Source of the DNA: Actinomycetes bacterium
Lineage (GTDB): Bacteria; Actinomycetota; Acidimicrobiia; Acidimicrobiales; RAAP-2
DNA: 64,000 nucleotides
Direction: 5' to 3'
Assembly: GCA_021782915.1 (NCBI GenBank)
Contig: JAJXUK010000002.1
Coordinates: 39,417 to 103,416, forward strand
In this document: positions 35,114 through 43,965 of the stretch, one piece after another
Layout: each line of letters opens with the position of its first letter
How positions within the stretch are numbered: the stretch's first letter is position 1
Program-made: the position numbers and the translations under genes
Notes under the pieces: generated by a model
What the model saw: the letters and a program-made list of their open reading frames with translations, nothing else
Database searches by the model: none
Told to the model about the DNA's origin: nothing

Positions 35114-36247
35114 TCAGTTCGGACGCGCCCGGCGCACGAGGCTCAGCTGCACGAAGCGCATGACGTCACTGGGCGACACGATGCCGACGAGCTGACCGGC
35201 CTCAGTGACCAGGGCACGCGTGCCAGGACCCGTGCCCATGCGCGTGAGCAGCGCGACGACGGGCTCCTCGGGCGTGACCACCGGGATCTGCTCGGGCGCC
35301 AGGGCGACGTCGATGAGCAGCGTCTGGGCCCGGCGAGCCGGCTCGACGAGACGCAGGCGACTCAGGGTGGTGAGCCCAGCCAGGTGGCCGTCGGGGCCTA
35401 CCAGGGGATAGGTGCTGAAGCGGTGGTGGGCCAGCTGACTGTCGAGCAGCTCGGCGACGGTCATGGTCTCGGAGAAGCGCACCGGATTCGGCGTCATCAC
35501 GTCTCTGACGCGCACGCCGCCCAGGGCGCTGCGCAGCGTGGACGACGTGGCCTCGGCGCGCGCGGCCTGGACCAGGAACCAGCCCATGAACACCAGCCAC
35601 AGCCCGAAGACCGTGCCGGCGATGAAGTCCAGAACCCCCAGTGTGATCAGGAAGAAGCCGAGGGCGACGCCCGCGCGCGTCGCGCTCGCCTCGGCACTCT
35701 CGCGCTCGTGGCGGTGGTGCCAGAGGGCCGCGCGTAGGACGCGGCCACCGTCCAGGGGTGCGGCCGGCAGCAGGTTGAATGCGCCCAGGATCACGTTGGT
35801 CCACGCGAGCCAGCCGGCCGCGGCGGCCACCACCGACGTGGCGCCCGCGGGATGGGCGATCCAGGCGAGGAGTCCGAAGAGCCCGGCGAGCACGAAGGAC
35901 GTCAGCGGGCCCACCACCGCGATGCGAAAGTCGGCGCCGGGGCTGAGCGCCTCGCTCTCGAGCTCTGAGACGCCGCCGAAGAGCCAGAGGGTGATGCCGC
36001 GCACTCGGACTCCCTCGTGCAGGGCCATCACCGCGTGGGAGACCTCGTGGGCGAGCAGGCTCGCCATGAAGATGACCGCGCTCGCCGTGCCGACGACCCA
36101 GTACTGCGCGCTCGTAGCGTGAGGCACATAACTCGGCAGGATCAGGTCAGACAGCTCCCAGACGAGCAGCACCAGAATCAGCAGGATGCTCCAGTTGGCG
36201 CCGACCGGCACCCCGGCGATGCGACCGAGCTTGACGTCCTGGTCCAT
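35114..36247 (-). CDS. Site-2-type metalloprotease (M50) with CBS domains
   Basis: A 377-residue membrane protease. The zinc motif HEVSH is at about 68-72 in a membrane segment, with the second motif FNLLPAAPLDGGRVL at about 160, in which the usual NxxPxxPLDGGR is preserved. About six membrane segments are followed by two CBS modules (VRDVMTPNPVRFSETMTV and VVTPEEPVVALLTRMG...IVSPSDVMRF). CBS domains often bind adenosine ligands and may tune activity. Target proteins are unknown. Confidence 0.9.
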   Translation of the reverse strand: MDQDVKLGRIAGVPVGANWSILLILVLLVWELSDLILPSYVPHATSAQYWVVGTASAVIFMASLLAHEVSHAVMALHEGVRVRGITLWLFGGVSELESEALSPGADFRIAVVGPLTSFVLAGLFGLLAWIAHPAGATSVVAAAAGWLAWTNVILGAFNLLPAAPLDGGRVLRAALWHHRHERESAEASATRAGVALGFFLITLGVLDFIAGTVFGLWLVFMGWFLVQAARAEATSSTLRSALGGVRVRDVMTPNPVRFSETMTVAELLDSQLAHHRFSTYPLVGPDGHLAGLTTLSRLRLVEPARRAQTLLIDVALAPEQIPVVTPEEPVVALLTRMGTGPGTRALVTEAGQLVGIVSPSDVMRFVQLSLVRRARPN

Positions 36248-36371
36248 GTGGCCTCCCTCTCGCGGGGCTGGGCCCAGTATCCCAGGCCGGTCTGCGTGGC
36301 GCGCGTGAGACGAGGCCGTTGGCGGCGCTGCCTCGCCAGCCCTGGGCGCGCGGCAGTGGCCTAGGTCGTGC

Positions 36372-37508
36372 TCACGCGTCGCGCCGGGCCATGCGCCACG
36401 CCCCCAGCGCCGTCCAGCCGACTAACCACGCGACCACGACGAGCCACGCCAGTCCCCGCGACTCGGGAACCACCGAAGCGAATCCGGTGCCGCTGCCCGG
36501 GCCGGTCAGGGCGTGCGGGGCGAGGTGGGCCGTCGCCACGCCGATCACGCCGCGCTGCACGTTGAGCATGTAGGGGATGATGTGGCGCGAGGCGATGGGC
36601 GTGAGCACGACCTCGAGGATCAGCAGCAGGACGACGGCAATGGTGCGCTGGCCGAGCAGGGCCGACAGGCCGACGCCCACCACGACGCCCACCAGGCTCT
36701 CGAGCAGCACCCAGGCCCAGGATTCGAGCAGGAGGGACCACGGCGGACGCTGGGGGACGCTCCGGTAGAGCGGGTAGTCGCTCGCGGCGAGCGCGCGCGC
36801 CGCCGAGGCGATCTGGGCCGGGCTGAGCTTGGTGGGCGTGGGCTGATGTCCGAGCCTGACGATCACCGCCTCGCGCGTCGCGGCCCGCGCGCCGCACGGC
36901 AGAAGCACCTTGACGGGCCCGGTCTGGGGCAAGTTGCACAGCGCCTGCGTCGAGTGCTGAGCCGCCCAGTCCTGGAACTGGGTGGCGTTGAGTCCGAGGG
37001 GAACCTCAGCGCCATTCACGTTGATGGAGCTCGGCGCGGCGAGTGAGGACACCGCGGCGACGACGATGAAGCCGGCCGTGACCATCGGCACCATGATGGC
37101 CAGCGCGGCCGGGATTCGGGCGAAGTAGAGAGCGAGGCGTGATCGACCGGTCACGACCAGGTGTCGGAACATCCCGTCGCCCAGGTCGGCGGTGCCCGCG
37201 GTGCATCCCAGCGTCGCCGACATGATGAAGCCGAAGACGTAGAGCACGGCGACCACCACGCCGGTGAACTGCTGGTATCCGCCGGCCGGGCCGAACTGGC
37301 GCGGGGAGGCCGCGTGCTCAATGAGCCGAACCGTGAAGTAGAGAGTTGGCAGCCCGATCGTCACCGCCGCGAGGGCCACCATGAGCCCGCGGCGCCGGCG
37401 CAGCTCCAGCACCTTCGCGCCGATCAGAGCGCCCGTGGGCATCCACGAGCCGCGCCCGTCTCGCGCGCGCTCTGAGGCCGTGAGCGTCGGTGCACTGGCG
37501 AGGCTCAC
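36372..37508 (-). CDS. ABC-2 type transporter permease
   Basis: A 378-residue membrane protein starting at a GTG that overlaps the ATPase stop (GTGA). It has hydrophobic segments near the N-terminus (LMVALAAVTIGLPTLYF), a group around VVVAVLYVFGFIMSATLG, a large extracellular loop of about 100 residues with two Cys, and C-terminal segments ending WLVVVAWLVGWTALGAWRMARRDA. The ORF track start at 37547 lies inside the ATPase gene and is rejected. It is coupled to the ATPase below. Confidence 0.82.
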   Translation of the reverse strand: MSLASAPTLTASERARDGRGSWMPTGALIGAKVLELRRRRGLMVALAAVTIGLPTLYFTVRLIEHAASPRQFGPAGGYQQFTGVVVAVLYVFGFIMSATLGCTAGTADLGDGMFRHLVVTGRSRLALYFARIPAALAIMVPMVTAGFIVVAAVSSLAAPSSINVNGAEVPLGLNATQFQDWAAQHSTQALCNLPQTGPVKVLLPCGARAATREAVIVRLGHQPTPTKLSPAQIASAARALAASDYPLYRSVPQRPPWSLLLESWAWVLLESLVGVVVGVGLSALLGQRTIAVVLLLILEVVLTPIASRHIIPYMLNVQRGVIGVATAHLAPHALTGPGSGTGFASVVPESRGLAWLVVVAWLVGWTALGAWRMARRDA

Positions 37509-38479
37509 GCCGAGTCTCCGAGACGACTGGTCACCTGAAGGAACCACTCCTCGAGGGAGGCCCTCACCACCTGGAGCCGGTAGACCCGCACGTCTCCGAG
37601 GACGAGGAGGCGGTTCAGCTCGGCGACCTCCTCGTGACTCGCGCCCTCCACCAGACGCACGCGAAGTCCGGACTCGGTGACCTCGATGGAAGTCACGACA
37701 CGGCTCACGGAGAGCAGGTCCTGAGCCCGCGCGGGCTCTGAGCAGTCGACGTCCACCTCGGTGGCCGCGGCGCCGAGCAGTTCAGCGATCGGGCCCTGGC
37801 GCACGATGCGGCCGCGATCAACGATGGCGACGGCGTCGCACGTGCGCTCGATCTCGTCGAGCAGGTGTGAGGAGAGCATGACGGTACGTCCCTCATCCAC
37901 GAAGGAGCGGATGAGCTCGCGCATCTCCTGCATACCGGCCGGGTCCAGTCCGTTCATGGGCTCGTCCAGCATGAGCAGGTCCGGGTCGCCGAGCAGGCAC
38001 GCGGCGACGCCGAGGCGCTGGCGCATGCCCATGGAGTACTTGGCGACGCGGTCGTCAGCGCGCTGCGAGAGCCCCACCCGAGCGAGCGAGGCGTCGATGC
38101 GCTGACGCGCCAGTGGCTCACGCGCGGCCGCCAACACCCGAAGGTTCTCGCGTCCGGTGAGGTGCGAGAAGAACCGGGGCTCGTCCACGATCGCTCCCAC
38201 GCGCGCGAGGGCGTGGGAGCGATCGTCCGGGACGCGGTGTCCGAGCAGCGACATCGTGCCCGAGTTGGCCCGAGTCAGGCCGAGCAGGAGTCGGATGAGG
38301 GTCGTCTTGCCGGCGCCGTTCGGTCCGAGATAGCCGAAGGCGCTGCCGCGCGGCACGCGCAGGGCGACGTCGTTGACAGCGACGTTGTCCCCGAAGCGCT
38401 TCGTCAGGTTCTGCGTCTCGACCGCCCACGGCGAGTGCGTGGAGACCTCACTGGTGCCGGCTGGTGCGAGGAGGTCCAC
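37505..38479 (-). CDS. ABC transporter ATP-binding protein
   Basis: A 324-residue ATPase with Walker A GPNGAGKTTL, an atypical signature YSMGMRQRLGVAACLL (SMGMRQR in place of LSGGQ, usual for bacteriocin- and drug-export ABC-2 ATPases) and Walker B LLMLDEPMNGLDP. Its C-terminal domain ends in VVRASLEEWFLQVTS. It pairs with the overlapping permease. The N-terminal 18 residues are low complexity; a later start is possible. Confidence 0.88.
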   Translation of the reverse strand: MDLLAPAGTSEVSTHSPWAVETQNLTKRFGDNVAVNDVALRVPRGSAFGYLGPNGAGKTTLIRLLLGLTRANSGTMSLLGHRVPDDRSHALARVGAIVDEPRFFSHLTGRENLRVLAAAREPLARQRIDASLARVGLSQRADDRVAKYSMGMRQRLGVAACLLGDPDLLMLDEPMNGLDPAGMQEMRELIRSFVDEGRTVMLSSHLLDEIERTCDAVAIVDRGRIVRQGPIAELLGAAATEVDVDCSEPARAQDLLSVSRVVTSIEVTESGLRVRLVEGASHEEVAELNRLLVLGDVRVYRLQVVRASLEEWFLQVTSRLGDSA

Positions 38480-38704
38480 GTCGTGATGCTAGGGATCGGC
38501 GCGCCGATGATGAGATCCGGGACAACCCGGAGTCGGCCTCGGGGTGGCCGGCTTCGTCGGGTGCGGCCTCGAGGCTCTCGTTGGCGAGGCGCGCCCTACC
38601 CCCACTCGGGCCTCCGCGAGTCGGCGCGGCGAGCGAATCGGTTGCGCCAGCGCACGCTCGGTAGCAGGATGCGGGTACGGTCTTCGCTGATCGTGGGGAG
38701 GCAC

Positions 38705-39121
38705 ATGAGTCGCGTCAGCACCTACCTGAACTTCCCGGGCACCGCCGAGGAGGCCTTGACCTTCTATCGCGATCTCTTTGGCACCTCGTTCGTGGGTCCC
38801 ATCGTGCGCTTCTCGGACATGCCGGGCGTGGACGTGCCGGACGATGAGAAGTCGCTTCTGATGCACGCTGAGCTCGAGATCACCGCCGGACACCTGCTGA
38901 TGGCGACCGACATGCTCGCCTCGATGGGCCACGAGTGTCGTGTGGGCAACAACATGACGATCAGTCTGGAACTCGACGGGCGCGACGAGGTGGACCGCCT
39001 CTACGCGGCCCTGAGCGTGGGCTCGACGGAGTTCTCGGCCCCCGCCCAGATGGTCTGGGGTCAGTACTGGTCGACGTGCTTGGACCGCTTCGGTGTGCGC
39101 TGGATGCTGGCTTGCGCCTAG
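38705..39121 (+). CDS. VOC-family (glyoxalase/PhnB-like) protein
   Basis: A 138-residue protein starting MSRVSTYLNFPGTAEEALTFYRDLFGTSF, typical of PhnB-like members of the vicinal-oxygen-chelate superfamily, with the second half-site DRFGVRWMLAC at the C-terminus. PhnB-like proteins are mostly of unknown role. The ATG at 38705 follows GGGAGGCAC. The longer ORF on this strand (38162) overlaps the upstream ABC gene and is false. Confidence 0.85.
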   Translation: MSRVSTYLNFPGTAEEALTFYRDLFGTSFVGPIVRFSDMPGVDVPDDEKSLLMHAELEITAGHLLMATDMLASMGHECRVGNNMTISLELDGRDEVDRLYAALSVGSTEFSAPAQMVWGQYWSTCLDRFGVRWMLACA

Positions 39122-39488
39122 GTCCCATCAACTTCAGATCCAGCGCGCCGGACACGTGGCTCTCCGCACCGGCGCGGCTCGGCCGGTCAGGCAGGGGATC
39201 GTCCTCACGCGAGCGCCACGACCGAGCGCTGGCGCTCGGAGCGATGAGTCGGACGAGTCTGGCGACACTCCTCGCTACCTACGGAGTTGGCCCCAGGACT
39301 CAGGCGACGCGCGTCTCGCGGGGCCGACTCCAGCCTGAGCCGATCGGTGACCCGCAGACCCTTGGTCGTGCTCGTCAAGATCGACGTGTGCCAGGGCACC
39401 AGGTGGTCGTCGGACGTCGGCCCGCCAGTCCGGCGTCGCGCGAACGCGATGTCTAGTCTGTAGGCAATCACGGTCGCGGAGGTGCCCT
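39122..39488. other. Intergenic gap without a supported gene
   Basis: In 367 bp I see no gene with family features. A short hairpin CCGAGCGC/GCGCTCGG with a two-base spacer lies at 39222-39239, without a T tract. The promoter of the DUF885 gene must be here, but no clear hexamers stand out. Confidence 0.6.
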
Positions 39489-41186
39489 GTGTTGAGTTCG
39501 GATCCTCAGTTGACGCCCCTGTTCGCTCTCGCCGACGAGGTGGTGCAGCGCTGGTGCGCCCTCAGCCCTCTCACGGCAACTGATCTGGGCGTCGAGGGCT
39601 TCGACGACCGTCTGGACGACTTCTCGCCCGCGGGTCGGCGCGCTGTGGCGGCGCTGTGCGAATGGGCGCTGGACTCGCTGGACTCTCTAACGGCCGCTGG
39701 CCCGCATGACGAGGTCGCGCGCTCGGTCATGATCGAGCGACTCTCGAGTCATCTCGAGCTCGAGGCGAACGGCGAGACGGTTCGCAACTTCGGGGTGATC
39801 TTCTCGCCGGCCAGCACCATTCGCCAGTCCTTCGAATTGATGACGTGGTCGGGCCCGCAGGGCGCTCAGGCGGTGCGCGATCGTCTCGATGCCGTGGCGG
39901 ACTCGCTGGAGTCCTGGCGAGCGTCGCTCGAGGCGGCACTGGAGTCCGGAGAGCACACCGCGGCCCGCCACGCACGCGGCGTCGCCGAGCAGATGCGAAC
40001 GATCGCCGACGTGGGCCTTGGCACCCTGGTCGAGCGAGTTGCCGCCGCCAGTGGGCGTACCGTGGGCGAACTAGGCCTCGACGGCGCTCGCGATCGGGCC
40101 GCCGCGGCGTACCGTGCGCAGGCAGACTGGCTCGGGGGCACGTACGCCGAGCGAACGAGAGCCAGTGACTTCGTTGGCGCCGAGCGCTACCGGCGCTGGG
40201 CGCGCTACCACACGGGACTGGAGCTGGACCTCGAGGAGACCTACGCGTGGGGCTGGACGGATCTTCGCCGGATCGACGAGCGCATGTGGGAGCTGGCGGG
40301 CCAGCTGGCGCCGGGCGCGAGCAGTCTCACTGAGGTCGCGGCACGCCTCGACGCCGACGAGCGCTACCGGGTGCGCGGGACCGACGAGCTGCTGGCCCGT
40401 CTTCGCGCTCTCACCGAAGCGACCACCCAGCGCCTGGCGGGCAGCGAGTTCACGATGGACGAGCGCGTGCGCTTCTGCGACGTGCGCCTGGCACCCGAGG
40501 GCTCGGCGGCCGCGCCGTACTACATCCCGCCGAGCGAGGATCTGGCACGGCCCGGCACCACGTGGTTCCCGACGCTGGGCGAGTCCGAGTTCAACTGGTG
40601 GCGCCTGGTGACGGTGTGGTACCACGAGGCAGTGCCGGGACACCACCTCGACGGCGGCGCGCTCGCCGTCAATCGTGAGCGGCTCAGCCGCTTCCAGCGC
40701 ACACTGGCCTGGACGAGCGGCAAGGGCGAGGGCTGGGCCCTCTACGCCGAGCGGCTCATGGACGAGCTCGGGGGCTTCGCCGAGCCCGCCCTCGAGATGG
40801 GATTTCTCATCAGCCAGGCCTGGCGCGCTGCGCGCGTCGTCGTCGACATCGGCATGCACCTGCAGCTCACCGCGCCGCGTGACTTCGGTTCCCTCGCGGG
40901 CCAGGGTGATGTGGGCGGGGCGACGTGGACGCCCGAGATGGCGGTGGCCACGCTCGTCGAGCGTGCCCTCGTGGCGCCCGCGATGGCCCACTCGGAGGTC
41001 GATCGCTACCTCGCTCTGCCGGCCCAGGCGATCAGCTACAAGGTCGGCGAGCGCGAGTGGCTGGGCGCGCGCGAGGAGATGCGCGCCGAGCGCGGAGCGG
41101 CCTTCAGCCTGCGCGACTTCCACGATCGGGCTCTCGCGCTCGGGCCGATGGGCCTGTCGGCCTTCCGTGAGGCCTTGCGGGTTTGA
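39489..41186 (+). CDS. DUF885 family protein (putative metallopeptidase-like)
   Basis: A 565-residue protein of the DUF885 family. The zinc-type motif YHEAVPGHHLDGG lies at about 377-389, followed by the downstream acidic motif SGKGEGWALYAERLMDELG, as in gluzincin-like enzymes. The N-terminal FALADEVVQRWCALSPLTATDLG is also typical. There is no signal peptide, so it is probably cytoplasmic. Peptidase activity is inferred, not shown for most members. The start is GTG at 39489 or TTG at 39492. Confidence 0.85.
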   Translation: MLSSDPQLTPLFALADEVVQRWCALSPLTATDLGVEGFDDRLDDFSPAGRRAVAALCEWALDSLDSLTAAGPHDEVARSVMIERLSSHLELEANGETVRNFGVIFSPASTIRQSFELMTWSGPQGAQAVRDRLDAVADSLESWRASLEAALESGEHTAARHARGVAEQMRTIADVGLGTLVERVAAASGRTVGELGLDGARDRAAAAYRAQADWLGGTYAERTRASDFVGAERYRRWARYHTGLELDLEETYAWGWTDLRRIDERMWELAGQLAPGASSLTEVAARLDADERYRVRGTDELLARLRALTEATTQRLAGSEFTMDERVRFCDVRLAPEGSAAAPYYIPPSEDLARPGTTWFPTLGESEFNWWRLVTVWYHEAVPGHHLDGGALAVNRERLSRFQRTLAWTSGKGEGWALYAERLMDELGGFAEPALEMGFLISQAWRAARVVVDIGMHLQLTAPRDFGSLAGQGDVGGATWTPEMAVATLVERALVAPAMAHSEVDRYLALPAQAISYKVGEREWLGAREEMRAERGAAFSLRDFHDRALALGPMGLSAFREALRV

Positions 41187-41393
41187 TCAGGCGCGCACGC
41201 GCTCGAGCGGGTTCATCTCAGCCACCTTCGCGGCCCGCACCAGGTGGCGCGCGACGTGGTGCACACGCTCGGCCCGGTGGCGCGAGATGCCGTCGGCTCG
41301 CCACGAGAGGCTGTGGCGGTCCCAGTGGGTGCGGGTGCACGTGGCGTGATCGACTAGGTCCGCTGGGCCCGGCCCGAAGGCTCGACAGCGCAC
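41187..41393 (-). CDS. Small hypothetical protein, His/Arg-rich
   Basis: A 68-residue minus-strand frame whose stop directly abuts the convergent DUF885 stop. Its C-terminal half (SLSWRADGISRHRAERV, HHVARHLVRAAKVAEMNPL) is encoded with the strong third-position G/C bias of real genes here, unlike most shadow ORFs. The N-terminal end is uncertain; the upstream GTG gives 68 residues and a later start is likely. I do not recognise the family. Confidence 0.42.
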   Translation of the reverse strand: MRCRAFGPGPADLVDHATCTRTHWDRHSLSWRADGISRHRAERVHHVARHLVRAAKVAEMNPLERVRA

Positions 41394-41470
41394 GGCGATT
41401 CACAACTCAGACTGCGCGATGGGTCCGCACAGACTCGCCGACGCCCGGCGAGAACTTCCGAGTGATTTTG

Positions 41471-41556
41471 TGGTGGGCGAGGCGGGACTTGAACCCGCAC
41501 ATCCTTTCGAATACAGGCACCTGAAGCCTGCGCGTCTGCCATTTCGCCACTCGCCC
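41471..41556 (-). tRNA. tRNA-Leu(CAG) with encoded CCA
   Basis: On the minus strand an acceptor stem GGGCGAG pairs with CTCGCCC, followed by discriminator A and an encoded CCA. The D arm is GTGGCGAAATGGCAGACGC. The anticodon stem CAGGC/GCCTG holds a seven-base loop TTCAGGT with anticodon CAG (41521-41523), reading CUG. A long variable arm, typical of leucine tRNA, precedes the T arm GCGGGTTCAAGTCCCGC. ORFs called over it are false. Confidence 0.96.
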
Positions 41557-41642
41557 TGGGCCTCAACACTCTAGTCCACCGTGCCGTGGGGCCGACCCAC
41601 GCCCCCGAAAACGCCCGCGGGACCGGTACAGTTGGGGAATCT

Positions 41643-42290
41643 ATGGTTCTCAAGGGTGTGGAAAACCGCCTCGAGCGGCTCTTCGAGCGCACGCTGCAGC
41701 GACCCTTCAAGGGGGGCCTGCAGCCGATTGAAATCGGCCAGCGCATGATCCGTGAGATCGATCTGACCCGTCGACTGTCGAACCAGGGTCCCCTTTCGCC
41801 CAATCAGATTCGCGTCTGGCTGAGCCCGGAGGACGCCGATCGCTTCGAGGGATTCCAGAAGGTGCTGATCAGCGAGTTGGCCGAGACGGTTCGCCAGCAC
41901 GCCATCAGTGAGGGCTACAACTTCGTCGGTCCCGTCGAGGTGGAGGTCTTCATCGACGACGACCTGCATCGGGGCGACGTGGCGGTGCAGACGGACTTCG
42001 CGGCCGGAGAGGCCGAGCCGCGCCTGCTGCTAGACGACGGGCGGACCTTTCGCCTGGGTGACAAGCCCCTGATCGTGGGGCGCAGCCCCGAGGTGGAGGT
42101 GGTGATCAACGACGCCAACGTGTCTCGACGACACGCGGAGTTCTGGCGCACCGCCGACGGGGTCGCGGTACGGGATCTGCAGTCCACGAACGGCACTTTC
42201 GTCAATGGACATCGCATCGCCGCGGTGTCGCTCTCGCCCCGTGATGACGTGACCATCGGGGCGCTGCACTTTAGGATCGAGCTCGCTTGA
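41643..42290 (+). CDS. fhaA: FhaA-like protein (DUF3662 plus FHA domain)
   Basis: A 215-residue protein with an N-terminal DUF3662 domain (VENRLERLFERTLQRPFKGGLQP..EIGQRMIREID) and a C-terminal FHA phosphothreonine-binding domain (IVGRSPEVEV, SRRHAEF, QSTNGTFVNG). The long unstructured linker of mycobacterial FhaA is nearly absent. It heads the envelope signalling operon and overlaps fhaB by four bases. It likely binds phosphorylated PknB targets at sites of cell-wall growth. Confidence 0.92.
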   Translation: MVLKGVENRLERLFERTLQRPFKGGLQPIEIGQRMIREIDLTRRLSNQGPLSPNQIRVWLSPEDADRFEGFQKVLISELAETVRQHAISEGYNFVGPVEVEVFIDDDLHRGDVAVQTDFAAGEAEPRLLLDDGRTFRLGDKPLIVGRSPEVEVVINDANVSRRHAEFWRTADGVAVRDLQSTNGTFVNGHRIAAVSLSPRDDVTIGALHFRIELA

Positions 42291-42733
42291 GGCTTCTCGC
42301 TGCGACGTCGAACTACGCGGCGCTCGTGCGACCGCTGCAACTGGTCGTGATGGTCATCGCCCTGCTCTTCTTCGTGCGGGTGATGCGCGTGGCCGTGGTG
42401 GAGTCCAAGCCGGTCGACGGGTCCACGCGCCGGCGGCGCGGGGGCAACCTGGCGCTGCGCTACATCGAGCCGCACGAGCACAAGGGCGAGCGCGTCGAGG
42501 TGAGCCCGGCCATCGTGATCGGGCGCAGCCCCGAGTGCGACATCAGCCTGGCGGACACGTATCTCTCCTCGCGCCACGCGCGGTTGGCCAGCGACGATGG
42601 CGATCTCACGCTGGAGGACCTGGGTTCGACGAACGGCACCTACGTGAACCAGGAGCTGGTGCGCGGTCGGGTTCTGCTCGAGCGCGGCGACATCGTCCAG
42701 GTCGGCGGTGTCTTGTTCGAGGTGGTTCGTTGA
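42287..42733 (+). CDS. fhaB: FhaB-like membrane-anchored FHA protein
   Basis: A 148-residue protein starting at TTG (TTGA overlap with fhaA). One membrane segment (LQLVVMVIALLFFVRVMRV, about 18-36) is followed by a cytoplasmic FHA domain with IGRSPECDISL, LSSRHARL and GSTNGTYVN. It equals the FhaB (FipA) component of the kinase cluster. It overlaps pstP by the same TTGA arrangement. Confidence 0.92.
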   Translation: MRLLAATSNYAALVRPLQLVVMVIALLFFVRVMRVAVVESKPVDGSTRRRRGGNLALRYIEPHEHKGERVEVSPAIVIGRSPECDISLADTYLSSRHARLASDDGDLTLEDLGSTNGTYVNQELVRGRVLLERGDIVQVGGVLFEVVR

Positions 42734-43965
42734 CGCGCTGGCGCTACGCCGCCGCCACGGACACCGGTCTGGTTCGTGACCTTAATGAGGACGCCATCTT
42801 CGTCGACGACGTGATCGCGGTGGTGGCCGACGGCATGGGCGGGCACGCTGCGGGCGAGGTGGCCTCGCAGATCGCGGTGGAGCTGCTGGAGGAGCAGTTT
42901 CATCTGCGACCGAGCGTGGAGGGCCTGGCCACCGCGATCGAGCAGGCCAACAGCCGCATCATCGCTGACGCGCGGGCCACGCCCGAGCACTTCGGCATGG
43001 GCACCACGGTGATCGTCGTCGGGCTGACCGAGGACGCCACCGGTGCCATCACACCGACGCTGTTCAACGTCGGTGACTCACGCGTGTACCAGTTGCGCGA
43101 CGGCGCGCTGCGCCAGCTCAGCGAGGACCACAGCGTGGCCGAGGAGTGGGTGCGCATGGGACGGCTCACGCCCGAGGAGGCCGCGGTGCACCCGCGGCGT
43201 CACCAGCTCACGCGCACACTGGGCGGCGACGAGTCCGTCGAGGTCGACGTGGCTAGCGTCATCGCCCGTCCGGGTGACCGACTCCTGCTGTGCAGTGACG
43301 GGCTGTCCAATGAGTTGAGCGCCGAGGTCATCGCGGAGCTGGCGAGTGCGCCCGTTGCCTTGCAGGAGGCCGTGGACGCGCTGGTCGAGGCGGCGCGGCG
43401 CGCCGGGGGCCGCGACAACATCTCGGCGATCTTGGTGGAGTTCGACGAGGTCGATGAGCCCCTCACGCCGATTCGACGGACGTTCTCGACGGCGCGCCCG
43501 CCGAGTGCGAGCACGAGCGTGACCAGCTCGCGCCGCTCACGGACCCACCAGCGCTTCACCTGGCGGGTTGTTCTGGCCGTGAGCCTCTTCCTTGTCGCGA
43601 TCGGCGCGGGTGTTCTGGTGCTGCACTGGTACGCGTACTCGGCGTACTACCTCGGCGACGACAACGGGATCATCGCGGTCTACCAGGGTCAGCCGAGCGG
43701 GGTGCTCTGGTTCAAGCCCGTCAAGGTCACCGACACCGCCTACGCGGTGGCCCAGCTGCGCGCGCCGGACCAGCGCGCGCTCGCCGCGACGATCGCCGAG
43801 CCCACCCTCTTGGCCAGCCTGCACTACGCGGCGTACCTGCACGGGCTCTGGCGGCTCAGCCAGCCGGCCACGCCGAGCACGACCACGACGGGTCCGCGTT
43901 CGACGACGACGACGCTGGCACACACGACCACGAGACACACGACGACCACGAGGCCCACGGGCTGA
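42730..43965 (+). CDS. pstP: PP2C-type Ser/Thr protein phosphatase PstP
   Basis: A 411-residue phosphatase starting at TTG within the fhaB stop. Metal-binding motifs are LNEDAIF, ADGMGGHAAGE, VGDSRVYQ, LLCSDGLSNEL and GGRDNISAILV. A single membrane segment (VVLAVSLFLVAIGAGVLVLHW, about 275-295) leads to an outside domain of about 90 residues and a tail very rich in Thr. It reverses phosphorylation by PknB. The ORF track start at 42535 runs through fhaB and is rejected. Confidence 0.93.
   Translation: MTRWRYAAATDTGLVRDLNEDAIFVDDVIAVVADGMGGHAAGEVASQIAVELLEEQFHLRPSVEGLATAIEQANSRIIADARATPEHFGMGTTVIVVGLTEDATGAITPTLFNVGDSRVYQLRDGALRQLSEDHSVAEEWVRMGRLTPEEAAVHPRRHQLTRTLGGDESVEVDVASVIARPGDRLLLCSDGLSNELSAEVIAELASAPVALQEAVDALVEAARRAGGRDNISAILVEFDEVDEPLTPIRRTFSTARPPSASTSVTSSRRSRTHQRFTWRVVLAVSLFLVAIGAGVLVLHWYAYSAYYLGDDNGIIAVYQGQPSGVLWFKPVKVTDTAYAVAQLRAPDQRALAATIAEPTLLASLHYAAYLHGLWRLSQPATPSTTTTGPRSTTTTLAHTTTRHTTTTRPTG

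Noticed and set aside
39222-39239. Terminator before the DUF885 gene
   Set aside because: The hairpin has a two-base spacer, no T tract, and lies 100 bp from the nearest stop.
39205-39471. 88-aa minus-strand ORF in the gap before the DUF885 gene
   Set aside because: No family motif and no third-position GC bias.
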